Source: Chitinophaga sp. Cy-1792 (GTDB lineage: Bacteria > Bacteroidota > Bacteroidia > Chitinophagales > Chitinophagaceae). From it: a DNA stretch of 64,000 nucleotides. The stretch lies in assembly GCF_011752935.1 (NCBI RefSeq), contig NZ_VWWO01000003.1:682001-746000 (forward strand), read 5' to 3'. The position numbers and the translations under genes are program-made. The stretch's first letter is position 1, and each line of letters opens with the position of its first letter. Below, in pieces: positions 51,368 through 60,483 of the stretch. A model generated the notes under the pieces. That model had not been told where the DNA came from. It ran no database searches and saw only the letters and a program-made list of their open reading frames with translations.

Positions 51368-52333
51368 ATGGATGACCTGTTGGTAAAGCAACTGCTCGGT
51401 ACCGCTACCGATGATGAGCAACAGCGCATCCTTAACTGGATTGCCGCGAGTCCGGATAACGAAAAATATTATCATCATTTTAAGCTGATATGGGAAGAAA
51501 GCCGTCACCTGGCCGCTACCAGCACTGTAGATGAAGATAAGGCCTGGGCCAGGTTCCAGCAACGTGTAGGCGCTACCGTCAACGAAACAAAAGTGGTGGA
51601 CATCCGGCCTGCAAACACTTCCTGGATGCGCATCGCCGCTACAGTAGCCATATTATGCGTGATGGCGGGCGCTGCATTCCTCTACCTGAATAAAAATTCC
51701 AATAATGACCTTGTACGCATTGCCAGCACTAATACTACGCGTATCGATACGCTCCCTGATGGTTCTGTTGTTACGCTTAATAAAAATTCCAGCATATCTT
51801 ATGCTGCTGATTTTGCTGCTGAGCGGCATATTACTTTAGAAGGGGAAGCCTTCTTCGATATCGCTAAAGATCCTTCAAAGCCTTTCCTGTTAAAGGTCGG
51901 AGATGTAGACGTAAAAGTACTCGGCACTTCCTTTAATGTAAAAAAAGATGCTGTAAGCATTGAAGTAATTGTTGAAACCGGCGCGGTGGAAGTAAATAAA
52001 AAACATAATGCCGTTAAACTGGAAGCCAATGAAAAGGCAATAGTAGCAAAGGATGCAGACAAACCAGAGAAGATTTCCAACAATAGTACTTTATACAATT
52101 ATTATCGTACGCATACACTGATATGTAACAGAACGCCTTTACGTGAACTGGCTGATAAACTGGAAGAGATCTACAATATTACCATCATCATTAACCGTCC
52201 GGATTTACGTATAGAAGAGATGAATACCGTGATAGATACCAATATGTCTGTTGACAGTACTTTCGATCTGTTACAGGCAACTTCCGGAAAATTCACTTTT
52301 ATTAATAAAGGCGATACTGTCATATTGAAATAA
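51368..52333 (+). CDS. FecR-family anti-sigma factor
   Basis: 321 residues from the ATG at 51368 (a GTG at 51344 is possible). Cytoplasmic sigma-binding segment (about 1-80), one membrane helix (about 83-105, RIAATVAILCVMAGAAFLYL), FecR domain (about 120-215, ITLEGEAFFDIAKDPSKPF and VLGTSFNVKKD), C-terminal DUF4974-type domain (about 245-321, RTPLRELADKLEEIYNITI). It lies 27 bases after the sigma gene and three bases before the STN-domain gene, so the three are one operon and the proteins probably one signalling chain. Confidence 0.92.
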   Translation: MDDLLVKQLLGTATDDEQQRILNWIAASPDNEKYYHHFKLIWEESRHLAATSTVDEDKAWARFQQRVGATVNETKVVDIRPANTSWMRIAATVAILCVMAGAAFLYLNKNSNNDLVRIASTNTTRIDTLPDGSVVTLNKNSSISYAADFAAERHITLEGEAFFDIAKDPSKPFLLKVGDVDVKVLGTSFNVKKDAVSIEVIVETGAVEVNKKHNAVKLEANEKAIVAKDADKPEKISNNSTLYNYYRTHTLICNRTPLRELADKLEEIYNITIIINRPDLRIEEMNTVIDTNMSVDSTFDLLQATSGKFTFINKGDTVILK

Positions 52334-52336
52334 TCT

Positions 52337-54145
52337 ATGCCACCAAATATACTACTACGTCACTGGTTACTGTTTGCTTTACTTTTGCTGTTTTCAGGTA
52401 ACGTTATCGCACAGTCCATCCTTGATAGAAAAATCGATGTCGATATCCGTAAACGACCGCTGGATGAAGCTTTACAGACCATCGCAAAAAAGGGAAATTT
52501 TACTTTTTCATATGTCAGCAATATCATTTCGCAAGATAGTATTGTAAGCATCTCACAAAAAAATGCCAGCATACGCGAGATATTAGACAAACTATTAAAC
52601 GGTGATTATCAATATAAAGAACATGGTAATTATCTCATCTTACAATATAAACCACCTGGTGTATTTTTTTATGTGAGCGGTGTGGTAACGGATAAGGCCA
52701 CGGGACAACGGGTGCCCAATGCCAGCGTCTATGAACGACAGCAACTCATATCGACACTTACCAATAATGACGGTTATTTCAGGCTGCGGTTGCGGGATAA
52801 ATCCCCGGCCGCAGCCATCAGCGTTAGTAAAGACCTGTATTCAGATACCCTCCTGATGTTGAGCTCCGGCGCTGACCAGGAAATTAAAGTGAGCATATCT
52901 CCCTATACCCGTACCCTCCAAACAGTAGAAGTAACCGGTCATGCGCATGTAGAAAGGACCTGGTTCGGACGTATGTTTCTGTCGTCCAGACAGAAAGCAC
53001 AGAGTCTTAATATCTCCCAGTTTTTTGCAGACAAGCCATACCAGGTATCGCTGTTGCCAGGACTCGGTACCCACGGAAGAATGAGCGGGCAGGTGGTGAA
53101 TAAGCTTTCCCTGAACGTATTGGGCGGCTATACCGCCGGCGTTGATGGTGTAGAAGTAGCAGGAGCTTTCAATATTGTGAAAAATGATGTGCATGATGTA
53201 CAGGTAGCGGGTTTGGTGAATATCACCGGAGGAAAGATGATCGGCGTACAGGTATCCGGCATGCACAATAATGTGCTGGACTCCATGCGCGGCGTACAGG
53301 CGGCAGGTATTTCCAATATTATTTCCGGCAACCAGGATGGCGTGCAGATCAGCGGTGCTGTAGAAAAAGTAAAACAGAACATGACAGGCGTGCAGGTGGC
53401 GGGTATCCTGGCATCTACCGGAAAAGAAATGAATGGCGTACAGGTATCCGGTGCTGCTAACTTTACAGGGGATACCATGCATGGCGTGCAGCTGGCCGGG
53501 CTCTATAACAGTGCCGGAGAATCCCATGGGGCACAGATCTCCGCTGTTGGGAATGTTACAAAAGGCACCGTGAAAGGCGTGCAGATCAGCTCTATGTTTA
53601 ACAAAGCCAAACGCCTGGATGGTGTACAGATCGGCTTTGTGAACATCGCTGATACCAGCAATGGCTACAGCATCGGCATCGTAAATATTATCAAAACAGG
53701 CTATCACAAAGTGTCGCTGTTTAGCACAGAGCTGCTGCCAGTCAACGTTGCATGGAAAACAGGCAATCAGCGGCTTTATGGTATTATGCTTGGTGGTGTT
53801 GACTTTAACAGCCAGCGTTCCTATACATATGGTTATGGTATGGGTACAGAGCGTATGTTACGCAATAAGCATTTCTCTGTATTACTGGAAGCAACGGCGC
53901 AGCAATATCATATGGGATATGCCAACGAAAATTCACAGCTGTACCGCTTTTCCACGGCATTTCAATATAGGCCGGGGCGTATGTTTGCCATATATGGCGG
54001 CCCTGTTATTTCCATACATAGGAGAGACCAGCCGAATGGAATGGATTACAAAGAGATCCGGCCCGGCGTAAATTATCCTGGTATTAACTTTGGAGATAAT
54101 GGCAGGATCTGGATCGGATGGCATATCGGATTAACGATCTTCTAA
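52337..54145 (+). CDS. STN-domain surface-repeat beta-barrel-like protein
   Basis: 602 residues. Signal peptide (about 1-26), STN domain (about 28-105: RKRPLDEALQTIAKKGNFTF, NASIREILDKLLNGDYQYKE), carboxypeptidase-regulatory-like domain (about 110-190), then YQVSLLPGLGTHGRMSGQVV and eleven or so 16-residue repeats of the form GVQVAG-x2-N-x7 (about 265-455), and a C-terminal strand-rich part (about 475-602). The plug and 22-strand barrel of a TonB receptor are absent. The STN domain should touch the periplasmic part of the FecR protein encoded just upstream. The repeats resemble the LA_2272-type surface repeats known from Leptospira and Bacteroidota proteins. Function unknown; I infer a surface or outer-membrane sensor. 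Confidence 0.85.
   Translation: MPPNILLRHWLLFALLLLFSGNVIAQSILDRKIDVDIRKRPLDEALQTIAKKGNFTFSYVSNIISQDSIVSISQKNASIREILDKLLNGDYQYKEHGNYLILQYKPPGVFFYVSGVVTDKATGQRVPNASVYERQQLISTLTNNDGYFRLRLRDKSPAAAISVSKDLYSDTLLMLSSGADQEIKVSISPYTRTLQTVEVTGHAHVERTWFGRMFLSSRQKAQSLNISQFFADKPYQVSLLPGLGTHGRMSGQVVNKLSLNVLGGYTAGVDGVEVAGAFNIVKNDVHDVQVAGLVNITGGKMIGVQVSGMHNNVLDSMRGVQAAGISNIISGNQDGVQISGAVEKVKQNMTGVQVAGILASTGKEMNGVQVSGAANFTGDTMHGVQLAGLYNSAGESHGAQISAVGNVTKGTVKGVQISSMFNKAKRLDGVQIGFVNIADTSNGYSIGIVNIIKTGYHKVSLFSTELLPVNVAWKTGNQRLYGIMLGGVDFNSQRSYTYGYGMGTERMLRNKHFSVLLEATAQQYHMGYANENSQLYRFSTAFQYRPGRMFAIYGGPVISIHRRDQPNGMDYKEIRPGVNYPGINFGDNGRIWIGWHIGLTIF
53129..53702 (+). repeat. 48-bp-period coding repeats (16 residues each)
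   Basis: In-frame tandem units coding GVQ-(V/A/I/L)-(A/S)-G followed by a variable stretch. At DNA level they share variants of ggcgtacaggt or ggcgtgcag, diverged from each other, so the array is old and not a recent expansion. Confidence 0.75.
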
Positions 54146-54216
54146 AATAAATTTTTAACGATAGGGGTATGTTTTCATGAGCGTGTCGTAATACAGAACA
54201 ACATAATTACAACGAC

Positions 54217-55245
54217 ATGAAAACATTCTTCTTTGCTGTGCTGCTGGTAGTCGTGACGATTCATTCAAATGCACAAAACACTAAATATGCTCCTGCGCAT
54301 GTAGGACTCATCTATCCCATCAGCTCCAATGGCAAACACGCTGCCGAATATACGAATGGCTTCTCACTGAATCTGCTGGCTGGTGTATCCAGGTCTGAGA
54401 CCGGTATTGCCATTGCGGGTTTCTCCAATATCATCAAAGATGAGGCCCATGGTGTAGAAGTAGCGGGATTCTCCAATCATATAGGTCATACTTACAAAGC
54501 TGTTACTGTGGCGGGTTTTATGAATATCGTACACAATAAGGCTGATGGTATTCTGGTTGCCGGCTTTGGCAACTATGTGGGTGGTCCGGTGAATGGCTTG
54601 CAGGTAGCGGGTTTCTGCAATACTGCCTCTCAGGTACATGGCTTACAGGTGGCAGGTTTCTTCAACCGTGCTACGGATGCCAACATGCAGTTTGCTGGTT
54701 TTATGAACATTGCAAAAAAGGTGAAAGGTGTGCAGCTGGCGGGTTTCCTGAATATTGCCGATAGCAGTGATTACCCTATTGGTATCATCAACATCATTAA
54801 AAACGGAGAGTATAATATCAGCCTGACGATCGATGAATCAGCTACCACTGTGGCCAGTTTCAAGTCGGGGGGTAAGGCACTGTATGGTATACTGGGTGTG
54901 GGTTACAACCTGAAGAGTGCGCAGACACTGTATGCGATGCAGGCAGGTTTAGGCTGGCATTTACCGTTAATGTCGCACCTGCGCTTGAATGTGGAAGGAA
55001 CTGAAACCGTGATGACTGATTTTAAACGTGGTGTATACTCCAAATATGCAGTGGGTGGATATCTGGCGTACAGACTTGGCAGTAAAGTGGAAGTGTTTGC
55101 AGGACCTAACATCAACTTTATGCACATGAAAGATGATGCCGGCAGTGATTTAATTTCTCACTATATCTGGTATAAGGATCGTGGAAATGGTAAGGCGGAT
55201 GGCATGTTTGCCGGTATGCTGGCAGGTGTACAGGTAAGGATATAG
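54217..55245 (+). CDS. Paralogous surface-repeat protein without STN domain
   Basis: 342 residues. Signal peptide MKTFFFAVLLVVVTIHSNAQ, then HVGLIYPISSNGKHAAEYTNGFSLNLLAG (in pieces), about nine repeats of the VAGF-x-N type (about 55-195: GVEVAGFSN, GLQVAGFCN, GVQLAGFLNIAD), the closing YPIGIINIIKNGEYNISL and a C-terminal strand-rich domain (about 215-342, ALYGILGVGYN ... VEVFAGPNINFMH). Order and motifs match the C-terminal two thirds of the preceding protein, so the two are paralogues from a duplication in which one copy carries the signalling domains. The 71-base gap has no terminator. Confidence 0.82.
   Translation: MKTFFFAVLLVVVTIHSNAQNTKYAPAHVGLIYPISSNGKHAAEYTNGFSLNLLAGVSRSETGIAIAGFSNIIKDEAHGVEVAGFSNHIGHTYKAVTVAGFMNIVHNKADGILVAGFGNYVGGPVNGLQVAGFCNTASQVHGLQVAGFFNRATDANMQFAGFMNIAKKVKGVQLAGFLNIADSSDYPIGIINIIKNGEYNISLTIDESATTVASFKSGGKALYGILGVGYNLKSAQTLYAMQAGLGWHLPLMSHLRLNVEGTETVMTDFKRGVYSKYAVGGYLAYRLGSKVEVFAGPNINFMHMKDDAGSDLISHYIWYKDRGNGKADGMFAGMLAGVQVRI
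54394..54816 (+). repeat. Repeat region of the second surface-repeat protein
   Basis: Coding repeats with the core VAGF-x-N, spaced mostly 14-19 residues, homologous in pattern to the array at 53129-53702 but with phenylalanine after VAG in nearly all units. Confidence 0.7.
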
Positions 55246-55269
55246 GATTTTTTTATCGTCATATCAGGG

Positions 55270-55302
55270 AGAACGTCCACGGTCGAAGACCGTGGACGTT
55301 CT
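55270..55302. terminator. Bidirectional terminator at the end of the surface-repeat operon
   Basis: A perfect 15-bp stem (55270-55284 with 55288-55302) with a GAA loop. It lies between the convergent surface-repeat gene and the propeller-protein gene. Confidence 0.8.
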
Positions 55303-55309
55303 ATTTTGA

Positions 55310-56188
55310 TTAAGGATGCAGTGGCATCGCTATAACAGCGGCATCCAGCATGAGCGGAATAATCAATTTGTTATTATACAGTGCGAAATCTGCCGGGCCA
55401 TTCAATGGCGCCTGGCTTATTTGCTGTATATCACCGCTTTCAATATCTACCAGTAAAATAACTCCTTTCTTCTCAAAAGAAATCCAGTCGGATACAACCA
55501 GTTTACGATTATTGTCTGTTAATGCAAGACCATCGTATAAGCCTTTACGGCTGCCGATGTGAACAAAGGTGAGTGGGGTTTTATGAAGATCAATATAACC
55601 GAGATCGCCGTCAAAAGTAGTGAGACTCCCCAATCCGCAAACGTATAGGCGTTGGCGTTTTACATCATAAGCAAGCCCGTTGGCACCCCTGATTTCGCTG
55701 GTTAACGGCAGTTCTTCGAAACGGCCGTTGCCGCTGAGGTGTACCACATATATTTTATTGATATCAGTGGAAGACACAAAGAGGGTGCTATCATCTTTGA
55801 CTACGAGATCATTGAGCAGACTTGTTTTTGTAGCGGCGAAATCCACGCTGAATACCTGTTTGCCGCTATTAATATCAAATCCTTTCACTTTGTCAATATC
55901 GGCTACATACAGTGTATGGCCGATGATGGCGGTACCTTTAGGGGCATCCAGTCCGGTAGCAAACGCATGGCCCTGGCCTTGCGGGTCCATTTTCCAGATG
56001 ATGCCGTTGCCGTCTTTTACTGTTGGTTTACCGCCTTCTCCCAGATCGGTGATGAATAGGCTGGGGCCATAAGGGATTACGCTTTCCGGTGCTTTCAGGA
56101 AAGAAGATTTGTTGAGCTGTTGTGCGGAAGTGGCGCTGTATATGATGGTGCATGCAGCCAGCACAAAGGGTTTGAGCATCTGTTTCAT
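55310..56188 (-). CDS. Secreted beta-propeller protein, SMP-30/YncE-like
   Basis: 292 residues with a signal peptide (about 1-22, ending ATSAQQ). The body consists of repeated four-strand units such as APKGTAIIGHTLYVADIDKVKGFDINSGK, LNDLVVKDDSTLFVSSTDINKIYVVHL and GANGLAYDVKRQRLYVCGLGSL (each quoted only in part), the pattern of SMP-30/gluconolactonase-like or NHL-like propellers. No catalytic residue assignment is possible from sequence alone. It has its own promoter and is preceded on the same strand by an AraC-type regulator gene that may control it. Confidence 0.7.
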   Translation of the reverse strand: MKQMLKPFVLAACTIIYSATSAQQLNKSSFLKAPESVIPYGPSLFITDLGEGGKPTVKDGNGIIWKMDPQGQGHAFATGLDAPKGTAIIGHTLYVADIDKVKGFDINSGKQVFSVDFAATKTSLLNDLVVKDDSTLFVSSTDINKIYVVHLSGNGRFEELPLTSEIRGANGLAYDVKRQRLYVCGLGSLTTFDGDLGYIDLHKTPLTFVHIGSRKGLYDGLALTDNNRKLVVSDWISFEKKGVILLVDIESGDIQQISQAPLNGPADFALYNNKLIIPLMLDAAVIAMPLHP

Positions 56189-56207
56189 AGCCTGTCGTTT
56201 TATGGTA

Positions 56208-56215
56208 CAAAGCTA
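56208..56215 (-). promoter_or_regulatory. Promoter -7 element of the propeller-protein gene
   Basis: On the minus strand TAGCTTTG, an exact TAnnTTTG match, 19 bases before the ATG at 56188 and after the stop of the regulator gene. Confidence 0.6.
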
Positions 56216-56250
56216 TTGATGGAACCCCTTTTGATGATAGCAGAAAACGG

Positions 56251-57123
56251 TCAAAAAGTAGCAATTCTGGTTCTGCGGGTTGTATTGGGCGTTTCTCCGA
56301 AATAGGCTTTGTAGCAGCGTATAAAATAACTGGGTTGCTCAAATCCGCAGGTATCGGATATTTCATTGATGTTGCTGCTGGTGTTTTTAAGGAGATAGTC
56401 CGCATGCTTCAGCTTTTCATCGTTGATCCATTTTTTCGGGCTCTCCTTATAGATGCGGGTGAATTCTCTTTTGAAGGTGGAGAGGCTCATACCGCATAGA
56501 CGGGCATAGTCGTCCAGGCTAAGCGGTTTCAGGAGATTGGCTTTAATGGTCATTTGCAGATGTTCGGAAGGGTTGGCGAACATGTGGTGCAGGTAGGCGA
56601 TGACCTGGTGGCGGTATTCGCCGGAAAGCAATGTGAGCAGTAGTTCACGCAGCTTTAGTTCCAGCAGGCGCGACGTGTATTCGTTGGGGTGTTCCATAAA
56701 CTGCAGGATACTGCTTCTTATCTGCAGGATATTATCTGAGCAGGGGATGACCATGGGTACTGGTATGGTCGTATCCGGTATGCCGGATTCCAGGTCTTCC
56801 GTGAGGAAGGAGCGCAGCAGTTTATCATCGATGGCCAGCATGAGGCCCTGGAAATCATTTTCAAGGATGTTGGACATGAAGTAGGAGCCGCGTTTCAGTA
56901 ATGCCAGATGGTTAGGGCCCACAACTAAATCTTCATCTTCAAGGTGGATTTCTTTTCTGCCTTTTATAATAAATAATAATGTATTTTCGGTAATCAAACC
57001 TTCTGACCTTCCCGATTGTTCTACTATTTTATAAAATGCAAAAACCGATTTCCCGCTGTAGTGAAGTTTGATATACGGGCTATATTGAATTGGTTTTAAA
57101 GCTGTTGGAAACCTAGGTAGCAT
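56251..57123 (-). CDS. AraC-family transcriptional regulator
   Basis: 290 residues. The N-terminal sensor region (about 20-170: SVFAFYKIVEQSGRSEG, TLLFIIKGRKEIHLEDED) is cupin-like. The C-terminal AraC domain (about 190-285) has the two helix-turn-helix motifs, LSLDDYARLCGMSLSTFKREF and NINEISDTCGFEQPSYFIRC. ATG at 57121-57123. It lies directly upstream of the propeller-protein gene on the same strand, its most likely target, with 62 bases between them. Confidence 0.92.
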   Translation of the reverse strand: MLPRFPTALKPIQYSPYIKLHYSGKSVFAFYKIVEQSGRSEGLITENTLLFIIKGRKEIHLEDEDLVVGPNHLALLKRGSYFMSNILENDFQGLMLAIDDKLLRSFLTEDLESGIPDTTIPVPMVIPCSDNILQIRSSILQFMEHPNEYTSRLLELKLRELLLTLLSGEYRHQVIAYLHHMFANPSEHLQMTIKANLLKPLSLDDYARLCGMSLSTFKREFTRIYKESPKKWINDEKLKHADYLLKNTSSNINEISDTCGFEQPSYFIRCYKAYFGETPNTTRRTRIATF

Positions 57124-57222
57124 ATTGTTCTGATTTATCCCCCAATGATTATGGCATTGTATTTGGATGTAGTCGCTTAAAGATAAATATTCTTAATTCA
57201 ATCTTTAATAAACATATCGTAT

Positions 57223-57627
57223 ATGAAAAAATGGTTATACTCCTTGCCGCTAGTGCTTGTCCTCTTTACCGCCAGCAGTTGTACTAAGAATTATAATGAT
57301 ATTATTCCCAACACTACAATAGTAGTGGATGCGGCTGCAAACCAATGGATTTTTGATAATACCACTGGTACTTACTATATTTCTATAGACGTAGGAGAAC
57401 TGACTACCAGCACTACGCAGTCTGATGCCGTAGTAGTGTCAATGTCCAGGAACCAGACATTATTTGAGGCGCTGCCAGAGGTTTATAACAACACGTCCTT
57501 TACTTATATCTACAAGGCAGGTACGGTGTTGATTGAAGCGCAGGGCGTGAATGGTGCTGCGATTCAGCTGCCTACTTCTTCTGTAAGATTCAAAATTACG
57601 ATTATTCCTGCCAATACAACCAGGTAA
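57223..57627 (+). CDS. Small lipoprotein of unknown function
   Basis: 134 residues with a lipoprotein signal peptide; the lipid-carrying cysteine is C20 in TASSC. The mature part is short, serine/threonine-rich and predicted to be all beta (NQWIFDNTTGTYYISIDVGE, SFTYIYKAGTVLIEAQG). I recognise no domain. It is divergent from the AraC regulator and could share its control region. A good terminator follows. Confidence 0.75.
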   Translation: MKKWLYSLPLVLVLFTASSCTKNYNDIIPNTTIVVDAAANQWIFDNTTGTYYISIDVGELTTSTTQSDAVVVSMSRNQTLFEALPEVYNNTSFTYIYKAGTVLIEAQGVNGAAIQLPTSSVRFKITIIPANTTR

Positions 57628-57662
57628 TAGCATACACAGAACGTTTAACCTTTACATATACA

Positions 57663-57693
57663 GGTCTGCTGCATTATGCGGCAGGCCTTTTTT
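57663..57693 (+). terminator. Terminator of the lipoprotein gene
   Basis: An 11-bp stem (57663-57673 with 57677-57687, two G.U pairs), loop TTA, then six T. Confidence 0.87.
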
Positions 57694-57828
57694 GTTGATA
57701 ATCATTGCCGCTTATATAATTAACCCGAACTTAATTGTGCAGTCCGTCATTATTTCCTATTTTCAGCCACCATTGCTGAAACGCCCTGTAAGCGGGGCTC
57801 TGCAGTGAACATGAAAACTAAACTGAAA

Positions 57829-60375
57829 ATGGATACTAGAAGAGACTTTATCAGAAAAGCGGCCCTGCTTTCCGGTGCAGCCGGTGTATGGAATGCTATG
57901 CCTGGCTCTATTCAGCGCGCTATGGCCATTAATCCTCCTCCAGGCAGCACCTGGCTGGATGCGGAACATGTCGTTATCCTGATGCAGGAAAACAGGTCGT
58001 TCGACCATTGTTATGGCTCCCTGCAAGGTGTGCGTGGTTATAACGACCCTCGCGCCATCAACCTGCCAAACAAGAACCTGGTTTGGTTACAATCAAATGA
58101 AAAGGGTGAAACCTTTGCACCTTTCAGGCTGGATATCAAGAACACCAAAGCCACCTGGATGAGTAGCCTGCCGCACTCGTGGGCCAACCAGGTAGATGCA
58201 CGCAATCATGGTAAATACGATAAATGGCTGCTGGTAAAGCAGTCTGGCAATAAAGACTGGGCGCCAATGCCCCTGACCATGGGCTTTTACGACAGGAGAG
58301 ATATCCCTTTCTATTATGCTATGGCAGATGCCTTCACTGTTTGTGACCAGAATTTCTGTTCTTCCCTGACAGGTACTACCCCTAACCGCCTGTACCTCTG
58401 GTCAGGCACCCTTCGTGATTCCCAGAATCCTGCCGCCAAAGCCAATGTATGGAATGAAGATGTAGACTATGGCGCAGAAGCACACTGGAATACTTTCCCT
58501 GAACGTATGCAGGACAATGGCATCTCCTGGAAAATATACCAGAACGAAATCAGTGCCGCTAACCTGGAAGGTGAGAAAGACGGACTGCTGGCCAATTTTA
58601 CAGACAACCCTATAGAATGGTTCGCCGCCTTTAATGTGCGCTATGCAGAAGGCTACCGGAAATATGTACAGACCGCTATTCCCGCCATCACGGAAGAGCT
58701 GAAGACTAAAAAGGAAAAGCTGTCAACCTTAACAGCAGATACCGCCGACTATAAAAAATTAGCATCGCAGATAGACAGGGGTGAAAAATATCTCACCCAA
58801 TTAAAATCAGATGCGGAAAAATATACACCGGAGAATTTTGCGAAGCTCTCCAAACGTGAGCAGGAGCTGCACCAGCGTGCATTTACCGTAAACAGTAATG
58901 ACCCGCATTACCACGAGCTGGAAACCCTGGAATACAAAGATGGTAGCGAAACCCGCAAGGTTTCAGTGCCCAAAGGTGATATCCTGCATCAGTTCAGGGC
59001 AGATGTAAATGGTGGTAAACTGCCTACGGTTTCTTACCTGGTGGCCCCTGGTGAATTCAGCGACCATCCTGGTTCTCCGTGGTATGGCGCCTGGTATGTA
59101 TCTGAAGTACTGGATATCCTAACGAAGCAGGAAGAAGTGTGGAAGAAGACCATTTTCGTTTTATGTTATGATGAGAATGACGGCTATTTCGACCATGTGC
59201 CTCCGTTTACAGCACCACATAAACCTGGTACAGGAAAGGTTTCTGCCGGTATAGATACTGCGTTGGAATATGTATCGCTGGAAGAAGAAAAACAGAAGAA
59301 ACATGTAGGGAAAGATTCCCTGCGTGAGAGTCCGATAGGCCTGGGATACCGTGTGCCGCTGGTGATCGCATCACCGTGGAGCCGCGGTGGTTATGTGAAT
59401 TCGGAGATTTGCGACCATACCAGTATTACGCAGCTGCTGGAAAACTTCCTGTCGCATAAAACGGGCAAGACTATACGTGAATCAAATATTTCTTCTTACA
59501 GACGTACTATCTGCGGAGATCTCAGCAGTGTATTCCGTCCTTACAACGGGGAGCAGGTGAGTTTGCCGTTTGAAGAGCGTAACGAAGTAATGGAAAGCAT
59601 TTTCAATGCTAAATTCAAGAAGCTGCCTGATAACTTCAAGGCGCTGACAGCGGAAGAAATTGCGCAAATCAATGCGACACCGCAACAGTCGTCATGGATG
59701 CCGCAGCAGGAGAAGGGTACACGTCCTTCCTGTGCATTGCCATATGAACTGTATACGCATGGTAAACTCAGTGCTGATAAGCGTTCCTTTGAGATTAGTT
59801 TTGCGGCTGCGAAAGATGTATTCGGAGCTAAAGCGATGGGTGCACCTTTCAACGTATATGCACCAGGAAATTATGTGCAGGCAGATACGCAGCAGATGGG
59901 CCCGATGCGCGCCTGGTCCTATGCAGTGAAAGCGGGCGATAAGATCGCTGACAGCTGGCCTTTGCAGGAGTTCGAAGGTGGGGGATACCAACTGCGTTTA
60001 TACGGCGCCAATGGTTACTATCGCGAGTTTGAAGGTAATGCCAGCGATCCGCAGGTATCACTCGAATGCGGGTACGAAAAACAGAAAGGTATTAAAAGTA
60101 AACTGACCGGTAACGTGGCGTTGCAGGTTGTGAATAATGAAAGTCACCCTGTTACGATTACCGCTACTGATATGTCTTATGGTAAAGGCAGTAAAAAGAT
60201 TACTGTGCCGGCGAAAGGCAAAAGCACGTTGCTGATCGATCTGTCTAAGAATCATGGCTGGTATGATGTGCGTGTATCCGTAGACGGTAGTGCGGCATTT
60301 GCGCAGCGTTATGCGGGCCGTGTGGAAACCGGGGCGAATAGTATCAGTGATCCTTTCATGGGAAGGGTAATATAA
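57829..60375 (+). CDS. Phosphocholine-type phospholipase C, Tat-exported
   Basis: 848 residues from the ATG at 57829 (GTG 57805 and ATG 57811 are also in frame). The N-terminus DTRRDFIRKAALLSGAAG is a twin-arginine signal. The phosphoesterase domain (about 40-640) starts with EHVVILMQENRSFDHCYGSL, contains SSLTGTTPNRLYLWSG, YDENDGYFDHVPP and SPIGLGYRVPLVIASPWSRGG, and is followed by two DUF756-type C-terminal beta domains (about 660-745 and 755-840). A lysine/glutamate-rich helical insertion lies at about 280-350. The family hydrolyses phosphatidylcholine or related phospholipids outside the cytoplasm, giving phosphate or choline supply. Confidence 0.93.
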   Translation: MDTRRDFIRKAALLSGAAGVWNAMPGSIQRAMAINPPPGSTWLDAEHVVILMQENRSFDHCYGSLQGVRGYNDPRAINLPNKNLVWLQSNEKGETFAPFRLDIKNTKATWMSSLPHSWANQVDARNHGKYDKWLLVKQSGNKDWAPMPLTMGFYDRRDIPFYYAMADAFTVCDQNFCSSLTGTTPNRLYLWSGTLRDSQNPAAKANVWNEDVDYGAEAHWNTFPERMQDNGISWKIYQNEISAANLEGEKDGLLANFTDNPIEWFAAFNVRYAEGYRKYVQTAIPAITEELKTKKEKLSTLTADTADYKKLASQIDRGEKYLTQLKSDAEKYTPENFAKLSKREQELHQRAFTVNSNDPHYHELETLEYKDGSETRKVSVPKGDILHQFRADVNGGKLPTVSYLVAPGEFSDHPGSPWYGAWYVSEVLDILTKQEEVWKKTIFVLCYDENDGYFDHVPPFTAPHKPGTGKVSAGIDTALEYVSLEEEKQKKHVGKDSLRESPIGLGYRVPLVIASPWSRGGYVNSEICDHTSITQLLENFLSHKTGKTIRESNISSYRRTICGDLSSVFRPYNGEQVSLPFEERNEVMESIFNAKFKKLPDNFKALTAEEIAQINATPQQSSWMPQQEKGTRPSCALPYELYTHGKLSADKRSFEISFAAAKDVFGAKAMGAPFNVYAPGNYVQADTQQMGPMRAWSYAVKAGDKIADSWPLQEFEGGGYQLRLYGANGYYREFEGNASDPQVSLECGYEKQKGIKSKLTGNVALQVVNNESHPVTITATDMSYGKGSKKITVPAKGKSTLLIDLSKNHGWYDVRVSVDGSAAFAQRYAGRVETGANSISDPFMGRVI

Positions 60376-60379
60376 CTTT

Positions 60380-60437
60380 ATAACACATTTACCTGATTAT
60401 AAATTTATCAAGCATATTTTTCATTATAATGTGTTAT
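60380..60437. repeat. 10-bp inverted repeat after the phospholipase gene
   Basis: ATAACACATT (60380-60389) and AATGTGTTAT (60428-60437), 38 bases apart, in AT-rich DNA between the phospholipase and DUF805 genes. Could be a weak terminator or an operator of the next gene. Confidence 0.4.
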
Positions 60438-60483
60438 GAGGAATGAAAATGATTGTTGTATCTAGCGGGAAATATCCTGTGCT

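Noticed and set aside
52841..53707. 288-codon minus-strand open frame rich in histidine, alanine and cysteine
   Set aside because: Opposite the surface-repeat array; its length and repetitiveness come from the 48-bp coding periodicity on the plus strand.
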